Source of the DNA: Parundibacterium terreum
GTDB taxonomy: Bacteria; Pseudomonadota; Gammaproteobacteria; Burkholderiales; Burkholderiaceae_D
DNA: 64,000 nt
NCBI RefSeq assembly: GCF_014636315.1
Contig: NZ_BMED01000009.1
Span: 62,001-126,000 of the forward strand
Direction: 5' to 3'
Shown piece by piece: positions 44,235-53,408 of the stretch. The position numbers were made by a program, and so were the translations under genes. The number at the start of each line of letters is the position of its first letter. Positions within the stretch are counted from its first letter, which is position 1. Under the pieces are notes generated by a model, which made no database searches, was not told where the DNA came from, and saw only the letters and a program-made list of their open reading frames with translations.

Positions 44235-45089
44235 ATGAAGTATTTATCAGGCCAGTCGCAGCAATTGCCTGGCAACCGCACAAGCATGTCGGCCTATCAG
44301 GCACAACATTTTTTGTATGAAACGGCAGACGGGGTTGCGACCATCACGCTGAGTCGTCCCGAGCGCAAGAATCCCTTGACCTTCGAGTCGTATGCCGAAT
44401 TGCGCGAGCTGTTCCGCGCGCTGGCCTATGCCAGCGATGTGAAGGCCATCGTGGTGACCGGCGCCGGAGAAAATTTCTGCTCAGGCGGCGATGTGCACGA
44501 AATCATAGGCCCGCTGACCAAGCTGGATATGCCCGGTCTGCTGGCCTTTACCCGTATGACCGGTGATGTAGTCAAGGCGATGCGCGCGTGTCCGCAGCCG
44601 GTGATTGCTGCTGTGGATGGCATTTGCGCAGGTGCCGGCGCGATCCTGGCTCTGTCTTCCGACATCCGCGTCGGCACAGCGCGCAGCAAGACGGCTTTCC
44701 TGTTTACCAGAGTGGGACTGGCTGGTTGCGATATGGGCGCGTGCGCCTTGCTGCCGCGTGTAATCGGCCAGGGGCGCGCCGCCGATTTGCTGTATAGCGG
44801 CCGCGCCATGTCAGGCGAAGAGGGCGAGCGCTGGGGCTTCTTCAATCGCCTCAGCAGCCCTGAGCAAGTGCTGGCGGATGCACAGGCCTACGCCAGGGAT
44901 CTGGCCGATGGCCCCAGCTTTGCGCACGGCATGACCAAGAAGATGCTGCAGCAGGAATGGAATATGGGCGTCGATGAAGCGATAGAAGCGGAAGCGCAGG
45001 CGCAAGCCATCTGCATGATGACCAATGACTTTCACCGGGCTTACCACGCTTTCGCCGGCAAGCAAAAACCGGTATTTGAAGGAGACTGA
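44235..45089 (+). CDS. Enoyl-CoA hydratase/isomerase-family protein
   Basis: A 284-residue crotonase-fold protein. The oxyanion-hole segments are GENFCSGGDVHEI and DGICAGAGAILALSSDIRV; later FTRVGLAGCDMGACALLPRVIG. The glutamate of hydratases at the second position is not obvious here (GCDMGA), so the reaction may differ from plain hydration, for example C-C hydrolysis or ring opening. GAGGA lies nine bases before ATG 44235; a later ATG at 44286 lacks one. In this operon it may act on the cyclic CoA intermediate. Confidence 0.83.
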   Translation: MKYLSGQSQQLPGNRTSMSAYQAQHFLYETADGVATITLSRPERKNPLTFESYAELRELFRALAYASDVKAIVVTGAGENFCSGGDVHEIIGPLTKLDMPGLLAFTRMTGDVVKAMRACPQPVIAAVDGICAGAGAILALSSDIRVGTARSKTAFLFTRVGLAGCDMGACALLPRVIGQGRAADLLYSGRAMSGEEGERWGFFNRLSSPEQVLADAQAYARDLADGPSFAHGMTKKMLQQEWNMGVDEAIEAEAQAQAICMMTNDFHRAYHAFAGKQKPVFEGD

Positions 45090-45093
45090 AGCA

Positions 45094-46266
45094 ATGTCTG
45101 ATAAGGCTTATTTGCGCTGGCCGTTTTTTGCCGGAAACCATCTGCAACTGGAGAGCGAACTGGACGCATGGGCTAGCCAGCACATCTCGCAGGAACATGC
45201 ACCTGATGTCGATCAGGCCTGCCGTGGTCTGGTGCGGCAACTGGGGCAGGCCGGCTGGTTGCGGCATGCAGTAGCAGGCCGGGGCCATGGTGGTGCGCAG
45301 GACGTGATAGATACGCGCACGATTTGCCTGATACGCGAAACGCTGGCACGCCACTCGGGCCTGGCGGACTTTGCATTTGCGATGCAGGGCCTGGGTTCCG
45401 GTGCGATCAGCCTGTTTGGCAGCGAGGCGCAGAAACAGGCTTATCTGGGGCGCGTGGCGCGCGGCGAGGCGATTGCCGCATTTGCATTATCGGAGCCGGA
45501 TGCGGGATCCGACGTGGCGGCGATGCAGTGCTCGGCGAGCTTTGTATCCGGTGCAGATGGCGGCCATTATGTATTGAATGGCGAAAAAACCTGGATCTCC
45601 AATGGTGGAATTGCCGACTTCTATGTGTTGTTTGCGCGCACCGGCGAAGCGCCGGGAGCAAGGGGGATTTCCGCTTTTATCGTGGATGCGGATGCGCCAG
45701 GCCTGGAGATTGCTGAGCGCATTGACGTGATTGCGCCGCATCCGCTGGCACGCCTGCGCTTCAGTAATTGCCGCATTCCCGCCGCCAAAATGGTGGGGGA
45801 GGCTGGCCAGGGCTTCAAGGTGGCAATGGCAACGCTGGATGTGTTCCGTACATCGGTTGCGGCAGCGTCGCTGGGATTCGCTAGGCGTGCGATGGATGAG
45901 GCTCTGCAAAGGGCCAGTTCGCGCAAGATGTTCGGCCAGGTCCTGGCTGATTTTCAACTGACTCAGGCCAAACTGGCGCAGATGGCAACGGGCATAGATT
46001 CATCTGCCTTGCTCACCTACCGCGCAGCATGGCAGCGGGATCAGGGCGAACGCGTGACCAAGGAAGCGGCAATGGCCAAATTGGTCGCAACGGAAACGGC
46101 GCAGCAAGTGATAGACGCGGCAGTGCAAATCTTCGGCGGCATGGGTGTGGTGAGCGAAGTCCCGGTAGAAAGGCTTTACCGCGAAATCCGCGCCTTGCGT
46201 ATTTACGAGGGTGCCAGCGAAGTGCAGCAGCTAATCATTGCCAGGGAAATATTGAAGGCAACATAG
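45094..46266 (+). CDS. Acyl-CoA dehydrogenase
   Basis: A 390-residue flavin enzyme: ALSEPDAGSDVAAMQCSA and GEKTWISNGGIADFYVLFART are the FAD signatures, RKMFGQVLADFQLTQAKLA the third, and IFGGMGVVSEVPVERLYREIRALRIYEGASEVQ the C-terminal one. It introduces a double bond in a CoA ester and passes electrons to ETF, whose genes are not in the window. AAGGAG precedes the ATG at 45094. It is the first of two acyl-CoA dehydrogenases in the operon. Confidence 0.88.
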   Translation: MSDKAYLRWPFFAGNHLQLESELDAWASQHISQEHAPDVDQACRGLVRQLGQAGWLRHAVAGRGHGGAQDVIDTRTICLIRETLARHSGLADFAFAMQGLGSGAISLFGSEAQKQAYLGRVARGEAIAAFALSEPDAGSDVAAMQCSASFVSGADGGHYVLNGEKTWISNGGIADFYVLFARTGEAPGARGISAFIVDADAPGLEIAERIDVIAPHPLARLRFSNCRIPAAKMVGEAGQGFKVAMATLDVFRTSVAAASLGFARRAMDEALQRASSRKMFGQVLADFQLTQAKLAQMATGIDSSALLTYRAAWQRDQGERVTKEAAMAKLVATETAQQVIDAAVQIFGGMGVVSEVPVERLYREIRALRIYEGASEVQQLIIAREILKAT

Positions 46267-46330
46267 CTTGTTAGTGCAGATCTTTGCAACAATGCGCGGA
46301 AATTCAAGAGAATACAGCGAGAGGAACAAG

Positions 46331-46723
46331 ATGGAATTTTTACAGCCGCCGGGATGGGTGCGTCCCAAGGGATATGCGAACGGAATAGCCGCCCGCGGGC
46401 GAACTGTCTGCGTTAGCGGTATGATAGGGTGGGATGCGCAACAGCAATTTCCAGCCGGCGACTTTGCCGGCCAGGTGAGGCAGGCATTGCAGAATATCGT
46501 TGAAGTGCTGGCGCAAGCCGATGCCGGCCCTGAGCACATCGTGCGCATGACCTGGTATGTGCTGGACAAGAAGGAATACGTAGCGGCATACAAGGATATC
46601 GGACAGGCTTATCGCGACATCATAGGCCGCCATTACCCTACGATGACTGCAGTGCAGGTCTCAGACCTGATAGAAGACCAGGCGCGTGTAGAGATAGAGG
46701 TGACAGCCATCGTGCCGGACTAG
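46331..46723 (+). CDS. RidA-family enamine/imine deaminase
   Basis: A 130-residue YjgF/RidA/UK114 protein: PPGWVRPKGYANGIAARGRTVCVSGMIGWD, then VRQALQNIVEVLAQADAGPEHIVRMTWYV (read in parts) and YPTMTAVQVSDLIEDQARVEIEVTAIV at the end. RidA proteins hydrolyse reactive enamines and imines to ketones and ammonia; the family arginine that holds the carboxylate is usually in the final ARVEIE segment, which is present. Inside an operon that breaks down an amino-substituted ring it is well placed to release the amino group. AGAGGAACAAG precedes the ATG. Confidence 0.87.
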   Translation: MEFLQPPGWVRPKGYANGIAARGRTVCVSGMIGWDAQQQFPAGDFAGQVRQALQNIVEVLAQADAGPEHIVRMTWYVLDKKEYVAAYKDIGQAYRDIIGRHYPTMTAVQVSDLIEDQARVEIEVTAIVPD

Positions 46724-46758
46724 ATGGATATAGATGATTTACCAATAAGGAGCGGAAA

Positions 46759-48315
46759 TTGCCAGCAGTGTCAGCGGTAGCCGAAGTTCACGGCAGCATA
46801 GGCGTTATCGGAGTGATAGGGGCGGGAGCCATGGGGCGCGGTATCGCGCAAATTGCGGCCCAAGCAGGGATGCAGGTCAAGCTATTCGACGTGCAGGCAG
46901 ATGCTGCCGAGAATGCCCGTAAGGCAGTACTGGCGCAGTGGGAAAAATTGCAGCAGAAGGGCAAGCTGACCGAGCAGCAATTCCACTCTGCAAAACAGCA
47001 ACTGCAAGTGGTCACTGCGATGGATGCAATGGCGGATTGCGAAATCGTGATTGAAGCCATCGTCGAAAGACTGGATGTAAAGCGCGATCTGTTCCGGCAA
47101 CTGGAGGCTATTGTCAGCGCCGGGTGCATATTGGCAACCAATACATCGTCGCTCTCGGTGACTGCAATTGCAGCAGGTGCGGCGATGCCTGAGCGCGTCG
47201 CCGGCCTGCATTTCTTCAATCCTGTGCCGCTGATGAAAGTGGCTGAAGTGATAGCCGGTTTGCGTACCAGGTCGGAAGTAGTTCAGCGGCTGGTGGCATT
47301 TACCCATCAGACCGGACACAGGCCGGTGATCACCAAGGATACGCCGGGCTTCATCGTCAATCATGCGGGCCGGGCTTACGGCACCGAGGCCTTACGCGTG
47401 TTGCAGGAAGGCGTCGCCGCCTTCCCTGTTATCGATGCCATCATGCGTGAAGCCGCAGGATTTCGGCTCGGTCCGTTTGAGCTGCTGGACTTGACCGGCC
47501 TGGACGTATCGCATCCGGTAATGGAATCCATCTACCAGCAGTATTACCAGGAGCCGCGTTACCGCCCTAGCGTGATCACTGCGCAAAGGTTGCAGGGCGG
47601 CGTGCTGGGGCGCAAGACAGGCCGCGGCTTTTATGATTACACGGATGGAGCGCAGACCGTGCCTCAGGCTGATGCTGCCGACGCCATTGCCGGTGCGCAG
47701 CCGTGGACTGGCTGGATCTGGATCAGCCCGGAGAATCCTGAGGCCGCCGCTTCGGTGCGTGCCTTGCTAGAACGTTGCGGCGCCAATATAGAAAACACGC
47801 CCGAACCCTCGGCAGATTCGCTATGCCTTGTCGCCCCCCTGGGTGAAGATGTCAGCACTTGTGTCGTCAGGCAAAAGCTGGATGCGCGCCGCACGCTGGG
47901 CATAGATAGCCTGTTTGATTGTCAGGGGCACTTGAGCCTGATGAGCAATCCTGCGACGGATACCGCTATTGCCCAGCAGGCGCGCGCCCTGTTGTTGCAA
48001 AGCGGGCAGGGTGTAAGCCTGATCCAGGATAGCCCAGGTTTTGTCACGCAGAGGATCTTGGCATGCGTCGTCAATATCGGTTGCGATATAGTGCAACAAG
48101 GTATTTGTACGCCGGATGATCTGGACAGGGCGGTGGAACTGGGCCTTGCCTATCCGTTTGGACCTCTGGCATGGGGCGACAAGCTCGGCGCATCGCGTAT
48201 ACTGACGATATTGCAGAATATGCTGGCATATACCGGAGATCCGCGGTATCGCCCCAGCCTGTGGTTGTCACGCAGGGCGCAATTAGAATTATCACTAAAA
48301 CATCAGCAGGGCTAA
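46759..48315 (+). CDS. 3-hydroxyacyl-CoA dehydrogenase (PaaH-like), TTG start
   Basis: A 518-residue enzyme. IGVIGAGAMGRGIAQIAAQAG is the NAD loop; then VIEAIVERLDVKRDLFRQLE, LATNTSSLSVTAIA, LHFFNPVPLMKVAEVI and the C-terminal domain (DTPGFIVNHAGRAYGTEALRVLQEGVA). The second C-terminal repeat (IQDSPGFVTQRILACVVNIGCDIVQQGI) makes it the long form seen in phenylacetate-type 3-hydroxyadipyl-CoA dehydrogenases. AAGGAG stands well placed before TTG 46759 and there is no nearby ATG, so TTG is the start. Confidence 0.88.
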   Translation: MPAVSAVAEVHGSIGVIGVIGAGAMGRGIAQIAAQAGMQVKLFDVQADAAENARKAVLAQWEKLQQKGKLTEQQFHSAKQQLQVVTAMDAMADCEIVIEAIVERLDVKRDLFRQLEAIVSAGCILATNTSSLSVTAIAAGAAMPERVAGLHFFNPVPLMKVAEVIAGLRTRSEVVQRLVAFTHQTGHRPVITKDTPGFIVNHAGRAYGTEALRVLQEGVAAFPVIDAIMREAAGFRLGPFELLDLTGLDVSHPVMESIYQQYYQEPRYRPSVITAQRLQGGVLGRKTGRGFYDYTDGAQTVPQADAADAIAGAQPWTGWIWISPENPEAAASVRALLERCGANIENTPEPSADSLCLVAPLGEDVSTCVVRQKLDARRTLGIDSLFDCQGHLSLMSNPATDTAIAQQARALLLQSGQGVSLIQDSPGFVTQRILACVVNIGCDIVQQGICTPDDLDRAVELGLAYPFGPLAWGDKLGASRILTILQNMLAYTGDPRYRPSLWLSRRAQLELSLKHQQG

Positions 48316-48345
48316 GCGCCGCTGCGTATAAATCAGGAGAATCAG

Positions 48346-49521
48346 ATGGCAAAAGCTGTATTTCATTGGGAAGATCCCTTGTTATTGTCAACCCAGTTGA
48401 GCGAAGACGAGCGCATGGTGCAAGAGGCTGCGCGTGTTTATTGCGAAGAGAAACTGTCCCCGCGCGTACTGGAAGCTTTCCGCCATGAAAAAACCGACCC
48501 TTCCATTTTCCGTGAAATGGGTGAACTGGGTCTGCTGGGCTCAACCATCCCTACCGAATATGGCGGTGCCGGGCTCAGTTATGTGTGCTACGGCTTGATT
48601 GCGCGTGAAGTGGAGCGCGTGGATTCCGGTTACCGCTCGATGATGAGCGTACAGAGCTCGCTGGTGATGGTGCCCATCAATGAGTTTGGCAGCGAGGCCC
48701 AGAAACAGAAGTACCTGCCCAAGCTGGCTAGCGGTGAATGGATAGGCTGCTTTGGCCTGACCGAGCCTAATCACGGCTCCGATCCTGGCAGCATGGTAAC
48801 CCGTGCCAAGACGGTGCCCGGCGGCTATGCGCTGAGCGGCGCCAAGATGTGGATTACCAATAGCCCGATTGCCGATGTGTTTGTGGTGTGGGCCAAGACC
48901 GACGATGGCCGCATCCGCGGCTTTATCCTGGAAAAGGGATGGAAGGGCCTGTCGGCGCCGGCGATACACGGCAAGGTAGGCTTGCGCGCATCAATTACCG
49001 GTGAAATCGTGATGGACGAAGTTTTCGTGCCGGAAGAAAACCTGATGCCCAAAGTGGAAGGTCTGAAAGGTCCATTCACTTGCCTGAATTCCGCTCGTTA
49101 CGGCATTGCCTGGGGTGCCTTGGGAGCAGCCGAATTCTGCTGGCATACCGCACGTCAATACACAATGGACAGGATGCAGTTCGGCAAGCCGCTGGCGGCG
49201 AATCAACTGGTGCAAAAGAAACTGGCCGACATGCAGACCGAAATAACCCTGGGATTGCAGGGCTGCCTGCGCCTGGGGCGCATGAAGGACGAGGGCACGG
49301 CTTCAGTGGAAATTACTTCCATCATGAAGCGCAATTCCTGCGGCAAATCTCTGGACATCGCGCGTACCGCGCGCGATATGCTGGGCGGTAACGGCATCTC
49401 CGATGAGTTCGGCATTGCCCGCCATCTGGTGAATCTGGAAGTGGTCAATACCTATGAAGGCACGCATGACATCCATGCGCTGATACTGGGGCGCGCACAG
49501 ACCGGCATCGCCGCATTCTGA
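48346..49521 (+). CDS. gcdH: Glutaryl-CoA dehydrogenase
   Basis: A 391-residue acyl-CoA dehydrogenase matching the glutaryl-CoA subgroup: LLSTQLSEDERMVQEAARVYCEEKL at the start, STIPTEYGGAGLSYVCYGLIAREVERVDSGYRSMMSVQSSLVM, GCFGLTEPNHGSDPGSM and the end YEGTHDIHALILGRAQTGIAAF (read in parts). It oxidises and decarboxylates glutaryl-CoA to crotonyl-CoA. Its place at the end of the operon suggests that anthranilate carbons pass through glutaryl-CoA, although a separate lysine/tryptophan-type role is possible. Confidence 0.9.
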   Translation: MAKAVFHWEDPLLLSTQLSEDERMVQEAARVYCEEKLSPRVLEAFRHEKTDPSIFREMGELGLLGSTIPTEYGGAGLSYVCYGLIAREVERVDSGYRSMMSVQSSLVMVPINEFGSEAQKQKYLPKLASGEWIGCFGLTEPNHGSDPGSMVTRAKTVPGGYALSGAKMWITNSPIADVFVVWAKTDDGRIRGFILEKGWKGLSAPAIHGKVGLRASITGEIVMDEVFVPEENLMPKVEGLKGPFTCLNSARYGIAWGALGAAEFCWHTARQYTMDRMQFGKPLAANQLVQKKLADMQTEITLGLQGCLRLGRMKDEGTASVEITSIMKRNSCGKSLDIARTARDMLGGNGISDEFGIARHLVNLEVVNTYEGTHDIHALILGRAQTGIAAF

Positions 49522-49527
49522 CGTTGG

Positions 49528-49555
49528 GGCGTGGGGGCTATTCAGCCCCCACGCC
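49528..49555 (+). terminator. Terminator of the anthranilate-CoA operon
   Basis: Stem GGCGTGGGGGCT / AGCCCCCACGCC with loop ATTC, six bases after the gcdH stop. A short A-rich run follows rather than T; it lies between convergent genes. Confidence 0.65.
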
Positions 49556-49572
49556 GTCAAAAATCTTCGCAG

Positions 49573-49842
49573 CTACTGGCGTGGATTTTTGCCGCTTACT
49601 TTTTCTACTCCGCGCTCACCGTGCATATCGGTGTCTACTTGTCCTGCGTCCAGGTCTGCCTTGGCTTGCTGCATGACTTTCTTCGGTTGTATTGACTGCG
49701 CATCCGGCGACTGATCCCGCTCATGGGGCAGGCGCTTTTCTCCGTCGTTCACGACTTTCTCATCGGTATTGATATGGGTGCTGTTGCTCGCATCTTTTGG
49801 ATTGGCGGAAGATGGGGTTGCCTGCTTTTTCACTTGCGTCAT
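49573..49842 (-). CDS. Small hydrophilic protein, 89 residues
   Basis: A short, highly charged, low-complexity protein starting MTQVKKQATPSSANPKDASN, with AGGGAG before the ATG at 49842. It contains no hydrophobic core, cysteine or aromatic residue worth noting, and the end reads HGERGVEKVSGKNPRQ. It is probably disordered; such proteins are common stress- or spacer-like proteins in Burkholderiales. No function can be assigned. It is convergent with gcdH and lies between the operon terminator and a diguanylate cyclase gene. Confidence 0.6.
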   Translation of the reverse strand: MTQVKKQATPSSANPKDASNSTHINTDEKVVNDGEKRLPHERDQSPDAQSIQPKKVMQQAKADLDAGQVDTDMHGERGVEKVSGKNPRQ

Positions 49843-49936
49843 GATCGCTACTCCCTGTGTAAATACAGGCAGCTTAACGCGGTGCGAATATTGTTTATGT
49901 GGGATAGCGCGCATATCCCCGCAGGAATTGCCGGAT

Positions 49937-51733
49937 TTATGTCTGATCCGGGCCGACTGTTTCTATCCGGTTACGTCCCCTTGCTTTTGCCAGGTAAAGC
50001 GCCCGGTCCGCCAGGTCAAGCAATTCTTGCGGGGAGCGATCGTTGCTGGGTATCATCGCAGTGATACCCATGCTGGCAGTCACGACCGGCGCCAGATCGG
50101 AAGATGGATGCGGTATGGCTTCTTCGGCGAGGCGGGTGCGTATGCGCTCGGCAAAGGTGCAGGCGTGCTCAATATTGGCATCAATGACCAGGATCACGAA
50201 TTCTTCACCGCCATAGCGCGCGACAAAATCGCCGCTGCGCTGTACGGTTTCTTTCAATACCGATCCCACCCGGCGCAGGCATTCATCACCACTGGCATGG
50301 CCGGAGATGTCGTTGATGCTCTTGAAAAAATCCAGGTCCAGCATGATGGCGGCCAGCGAATGGCCGGTACGTATTGCCCGTAGCCATTCATTTTCCAGTG
50401 TTTCTTCCAGCGTACGGCGGTTGAACAGCTTGGTCAGCGAATCGGTGCGGGATAGCCAGTGCAATTCATTGTTGGCATGAATCAATTGGTCGTTCAGTCT
50501 GTCTGCGCGTTCATGCTGCAGGCGCAGCTGCGTTTCCAGCTCTGCGCTGACGTCCACCAATTTGTCTGCCATGCGGTTGACGGAATACGACAACATGCCC
50601 AGTTCATCGCGCGAGAAATGCTGCATGCGGCGCTTGAAATCGCCGCTGGCGATCATCACTGCGACTTCGGCCAGCCCGAGGATAGGCATAGTAAAGTAGC
50701 TGGACAGCCAAACGCCGATGATGGCGACCAGCACCAGTACCAGCAGCATCATCGCCAGCCACAAGTCCCTCTGGTCGCGTATTGGGCGGAAGGCATCATC
50801 CTGGTCTATCTTGACCATGATGGTCCATGCCGGATTTTTCAGCATCTGGGTAGAGGCGAGCACAGCCACGCCTCTATAGTCCTTGCCGGATAGCAGATTC
50901 CGTTCGTCGGACTTGATCTTGTCCTGCTCCTTGATCTGGGTCAGCGTCAACGGCGGTACATCCTCTGCCATTGCAAAGCGCAATGGAGTGATGGCCTTGT
51001 CATGGCCCTTGGCGTCGGCTTCGGTAATGATCAGTTCTTCGGAAACCCAGCCGCCACTGCCGCTGGAGGCGGCTCTCAGCGGTTCCATGCTGGTCAGGAC
51101 GACCAGGATGCCGATCGCGCGATTACCGTCCATCATGGGGCCGCCGACCTGGATCACGCGCCGTCCTTCCGCACCGATGATGGTCGATGTCACCTGATAA
51201 TTACTGAGCAGCTTGTCGCGCATGCCGCTGTCCAGTTGCTGCGATTCCAGGCTCAGTGCCGAGATAGACGTAATCAATTTTCCGTCTATGCCGTATAGCA
51301 GTAAATTTTCGAAAGAAGAGACGGAGCGCTTGGCGTCTGACAGGATAGAGTTGATCTGGTCCAGCGCCGCGTTATCCCGGCGGTCAACATAATCCGTGAC
51401 TGCCTTGCGCAGCGGTGTTCTACTACTGATAAGCCTCAATTCAGAGGTCAGGAAGTTCATGAATTCATCAATGCGCTGCGCGTGCAGACGCGCGACGGAG
51501 GCAAGATGGGACTCGATGGACGTTTCCATGTAGCGCTGGCTGACAAACAGGAAGGCGCCTGCGGCGGACAGCATGCTGATCATTGCCACTCCTAGTACCA
51601 GCATGACCAACTTTTCCCGTAATCCGAACCAGCTTCGATAAGGAAGCCACGGCTGTGCGCCGCCAAACACGACAGGTACGGCTTTGCTCACGCCTCTGCT
51701 CTCTGGGTCATCCTGAATTCCTGGCACGGTCAT
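49937..51733 (-). CDS. Membrane diguanylate cyclase (Cache-HAMP-GGDEF)
   Basis: A 598-residue protein. Helices at about residues 38-62 and 330-350 enclose an extracytoplasmic Cache sensor domain; then HAMP, a coiled linker and GGDEF. The active site is YGGEEFVIL (GGEEF, active form), and RSGD five residues before it is an intact inhibitory site for c-di-GMP. So it synthesises c-di-GMP and is feedback-controlled. It is next to an HD-GYP phosphodiesterase gene on the same strand, 258 bases upstream. Confidence 0.9.
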   Translation of the reverse strand: MTVPGIQDDPESRGVSKAVPVVFGGAQPWLPYRSWFGLREKLVMLVLGVAMISMLSAAGAFLFVSQRYMETSIESHLASVARLHAQRIDEFMNFLTSELRLISSRTPLRKAVTDYVDRRDNAALDQINSILSDAKRSVSSFENLLLYGIDGKLITSISALSLESQQLDSGMRDKLLSNYQVTSTIIGAEGRRVIQVGGPMMDGNRAIGILVVLTSMEPLRAASSGSGGWVSEELIITEADAKGHDKAITPLRFAMAEDVPPLTLTQIKEQDKIKSDERNLLSGKDYRGVAVLASTQMLKNPAWTIMVKIDQDDAFRPIRDQRDLWLAMMLLVLVLVAIIGVWLSSYFTMPILGLAEVAVMIASGDFKRRMQHFSRDELGMLSYSVNRMADKLVDVSAELETQLRLQHERADRLNDQLIHANNELHWLSRTDSLTKLFNRRTLEETLENEWLRAIRTGHSLAAIMLDLDFFKSINDISGHASGDECLRRVGSVLKETVQRSGDFVARYGGEEFVILVIDANIEHACTFAERIRTRLAEEAIPHPSSDLAPVVTASMGITAMIPSNDRSPQELLDLADRALYLAKARGRNRIETVGPDQT

Positions 51734-51991
51734 CGGGTCACCTATTCTCTTTGCGAAGGATGAATGGATATGCAGTATGGCTGTGTATCGTACCCTGCCG
51801 CCCTCCTAAGGGCGAGCAGAGTCCTGGTTAGCAGGAAACTTCGTCTCAAGATTACATCAATTTCAGCCAAAAAGGACAAGTGGCTGTGTCAAATGGGGCA
51901 AACCTTGGTGAGGTGAGTGAATGCCTGTAGATTTTGACAAGACCAGCGACTGTGTAGCCGCCGGAAAAAGCTTAGCCTGCTTATCGTCTGA

Positions 51992-53275
51992 TCAGGAACG
52001 GATTTTATTGCCTGTCCGCTGCGTATCCATGAAGTACGACATGCGCTTGCGTGGGCTCAGGTATTCATAGACCTCGGGCGCGAGCTGCTTGGGCCTCAGG
52101 CTGGCGGCTACCTCCAGGTCTGTTTCCTTGCTTAGATCCAGGATGATGGCCTCGTTTTTGGGTATCTCAGGGTCGTAAATCAAGACGCTGGGGCGCAGAG
52201 GCTTGCCGGAATTGATGGACATGACCATCCCCAGCGTGGCATCCGATAGCTGGACGATGGTCCCGGGCGGGTAGACTCCCAGGCAATGGATGAACATGTC
52301 CAGCGCTGCCGGCTCAAACAGCTTGCGCTGCTGCTTGAACATGAAAGCCAGCGCCTCGTAAGGTGTTAGCGAATCTGCCGGATTTGGACGATTGCAGTGG
52401 TTGTCGTAAGCATTGACGACCGAGACGATACGAGCCAATGGCGACATCTGGCCGGATGTCAGCCGGTTCGGATAGCCGCTGCCGTCAGCGTATTCGTGAT
52501 GCTGCTGGATGATATCGATCACTTGCTTGGGCAGCCCGAGCTTCTCGGCAATCACAACGCCGTACTGGCAATGCTGCTGCAGCAGGTTTTGTTCGGCCTT
52601 GGTGAGTGCAAAGGTCTTGTTGACTATCCTGTCCGGTATTTCTATCTTGCCTATGTCGTGAAACAGGCAGGCAACGCCTATCATTTTAATGTCCGGTTCG
52701 GACAGGTGCAGTTCCTTGGCCAGCATCATGGCCAGTACCGATACGTTCAGCGAATGATAGTAAGCTTCTTCGCCGGCGATCTTGTCATTCATCAAGTGAA
52801 TCGCAATATCCTTATCGGCAAGCAGCGACTCCAGCATTTGCTGTATCAACTGGTCGGCCTCTCTTTGCGCCTCTTGCGGGCGCGAGAATAAATTGCGGGA
52901 GATATTCTTCAGCGTATTCGCGGCTTTTTCGAATTCTTTTTCGCACTGCGCGATGGCACTGCTTTCTGCCACCAGCTTTTCTATCCTGGCCCTTTTCGCA
53001 TGAATCAGTTCCAGTTCTTCGGGGCTGGGCTCTATCGCTTCTACAGGCTCTGCGGGATGTTGGCTCACGGGCAGGGGGCGGCAATCGCTGCGCGCAGGCT
53101 CCACCCGGACTGTTTTCAATCCCAGTTGCTTGATTGCACTGATTTGCTTGTCGCTTTTGATCTTGAAACTGTTGCGGGCGAAGGAGTGATTAAGCCAACC
53201 CACATCAAGGTGCACATATAAGCCTATGCACAGCTGTTCCACGGAAATATTTTTAGTTATGAGGCTACTATTCAT
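51992..53275 (-). CDS. HD-GYP c-di-GMP phosphodiesterase with DUF3391
   Basis: A 427-residue protein with an N-terminal DUF3391 domain (IGLYVHLDVGWLNHSFARNSFKI, residues 15-40) and a C-terminal HD-GYP domain. The metal site has His206-Asp207 in LFHDIGKIEIPDRI, and QHHEYADGSGYPNRL carries the GYP motif. HD-GYP enzymes degrade c-di-GMP to pGpG or GMP. There is no membrane segment. With the diguanylate cyclase next to it, it forms a make-and-break pair. Confidence 0.9.
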   Translation of the reverse strand: MNSSLITKNISVEQLCIGLYVHLDVGWLNHSFARNSFKIKSDKQISAIKQLGLKTVRVEPARSDCRPLPVSQHPAEPVEAIEPSPEELELIHAKRARIEKLVAESSAIAQCEKEFEKAANTLKNISRNLFSRPQEAQREADQLIQQMLESLLADKDIAIHLMNDKIAGEEAYYHSLNVSVLAMMLAKELHLSEPDIKMIGVACLFHDIGKIEIPDRIVNKTFALTKAEQNLLQQHCQYGVVIAEKLGLPKQVIDIIQQHHEYADGSGYPNRLTSGQMSPLARIVSVVNAYDNHCNRPNPADSLTPYEALAFMFKQQRKLFEPAALDMFIHCLGVYPPGTIVQLSDATLGMVMSINSGKPLRPSVLIYDPEIPKNEAIILDLSKETDLEVAASLRPKQLAPEVYEYLSPRKRMSYFMDTQRTGNKIRS

Positions 53276-53349
53276 TTTTCCATTAAGGAATATACATTTT
53301 CTTTATTCTAGCAGTCCTGACCGTGTTTATAAGGGGGATGTGGTGGTAA

Positions 53350-53386
53350 GCCCACTAAGAAGGCCGTTTCTTGGCCTTCTTGGGCT
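53350..53386. terminator. Hairpin after kynA
   Basis: Stem AAGAAGGCC / GGCCTTCTT with a seven-base loop, extended by AGCCC/GGGCT across a small bulge. It lies between the kynA stop and the HD-GYP start, both on the minus strand, and likely ends the kyn operon. Confidence 0.55.
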
Positions 53387-53408
53387 AATTAAGTATAAAT
53401 CGTATCGA

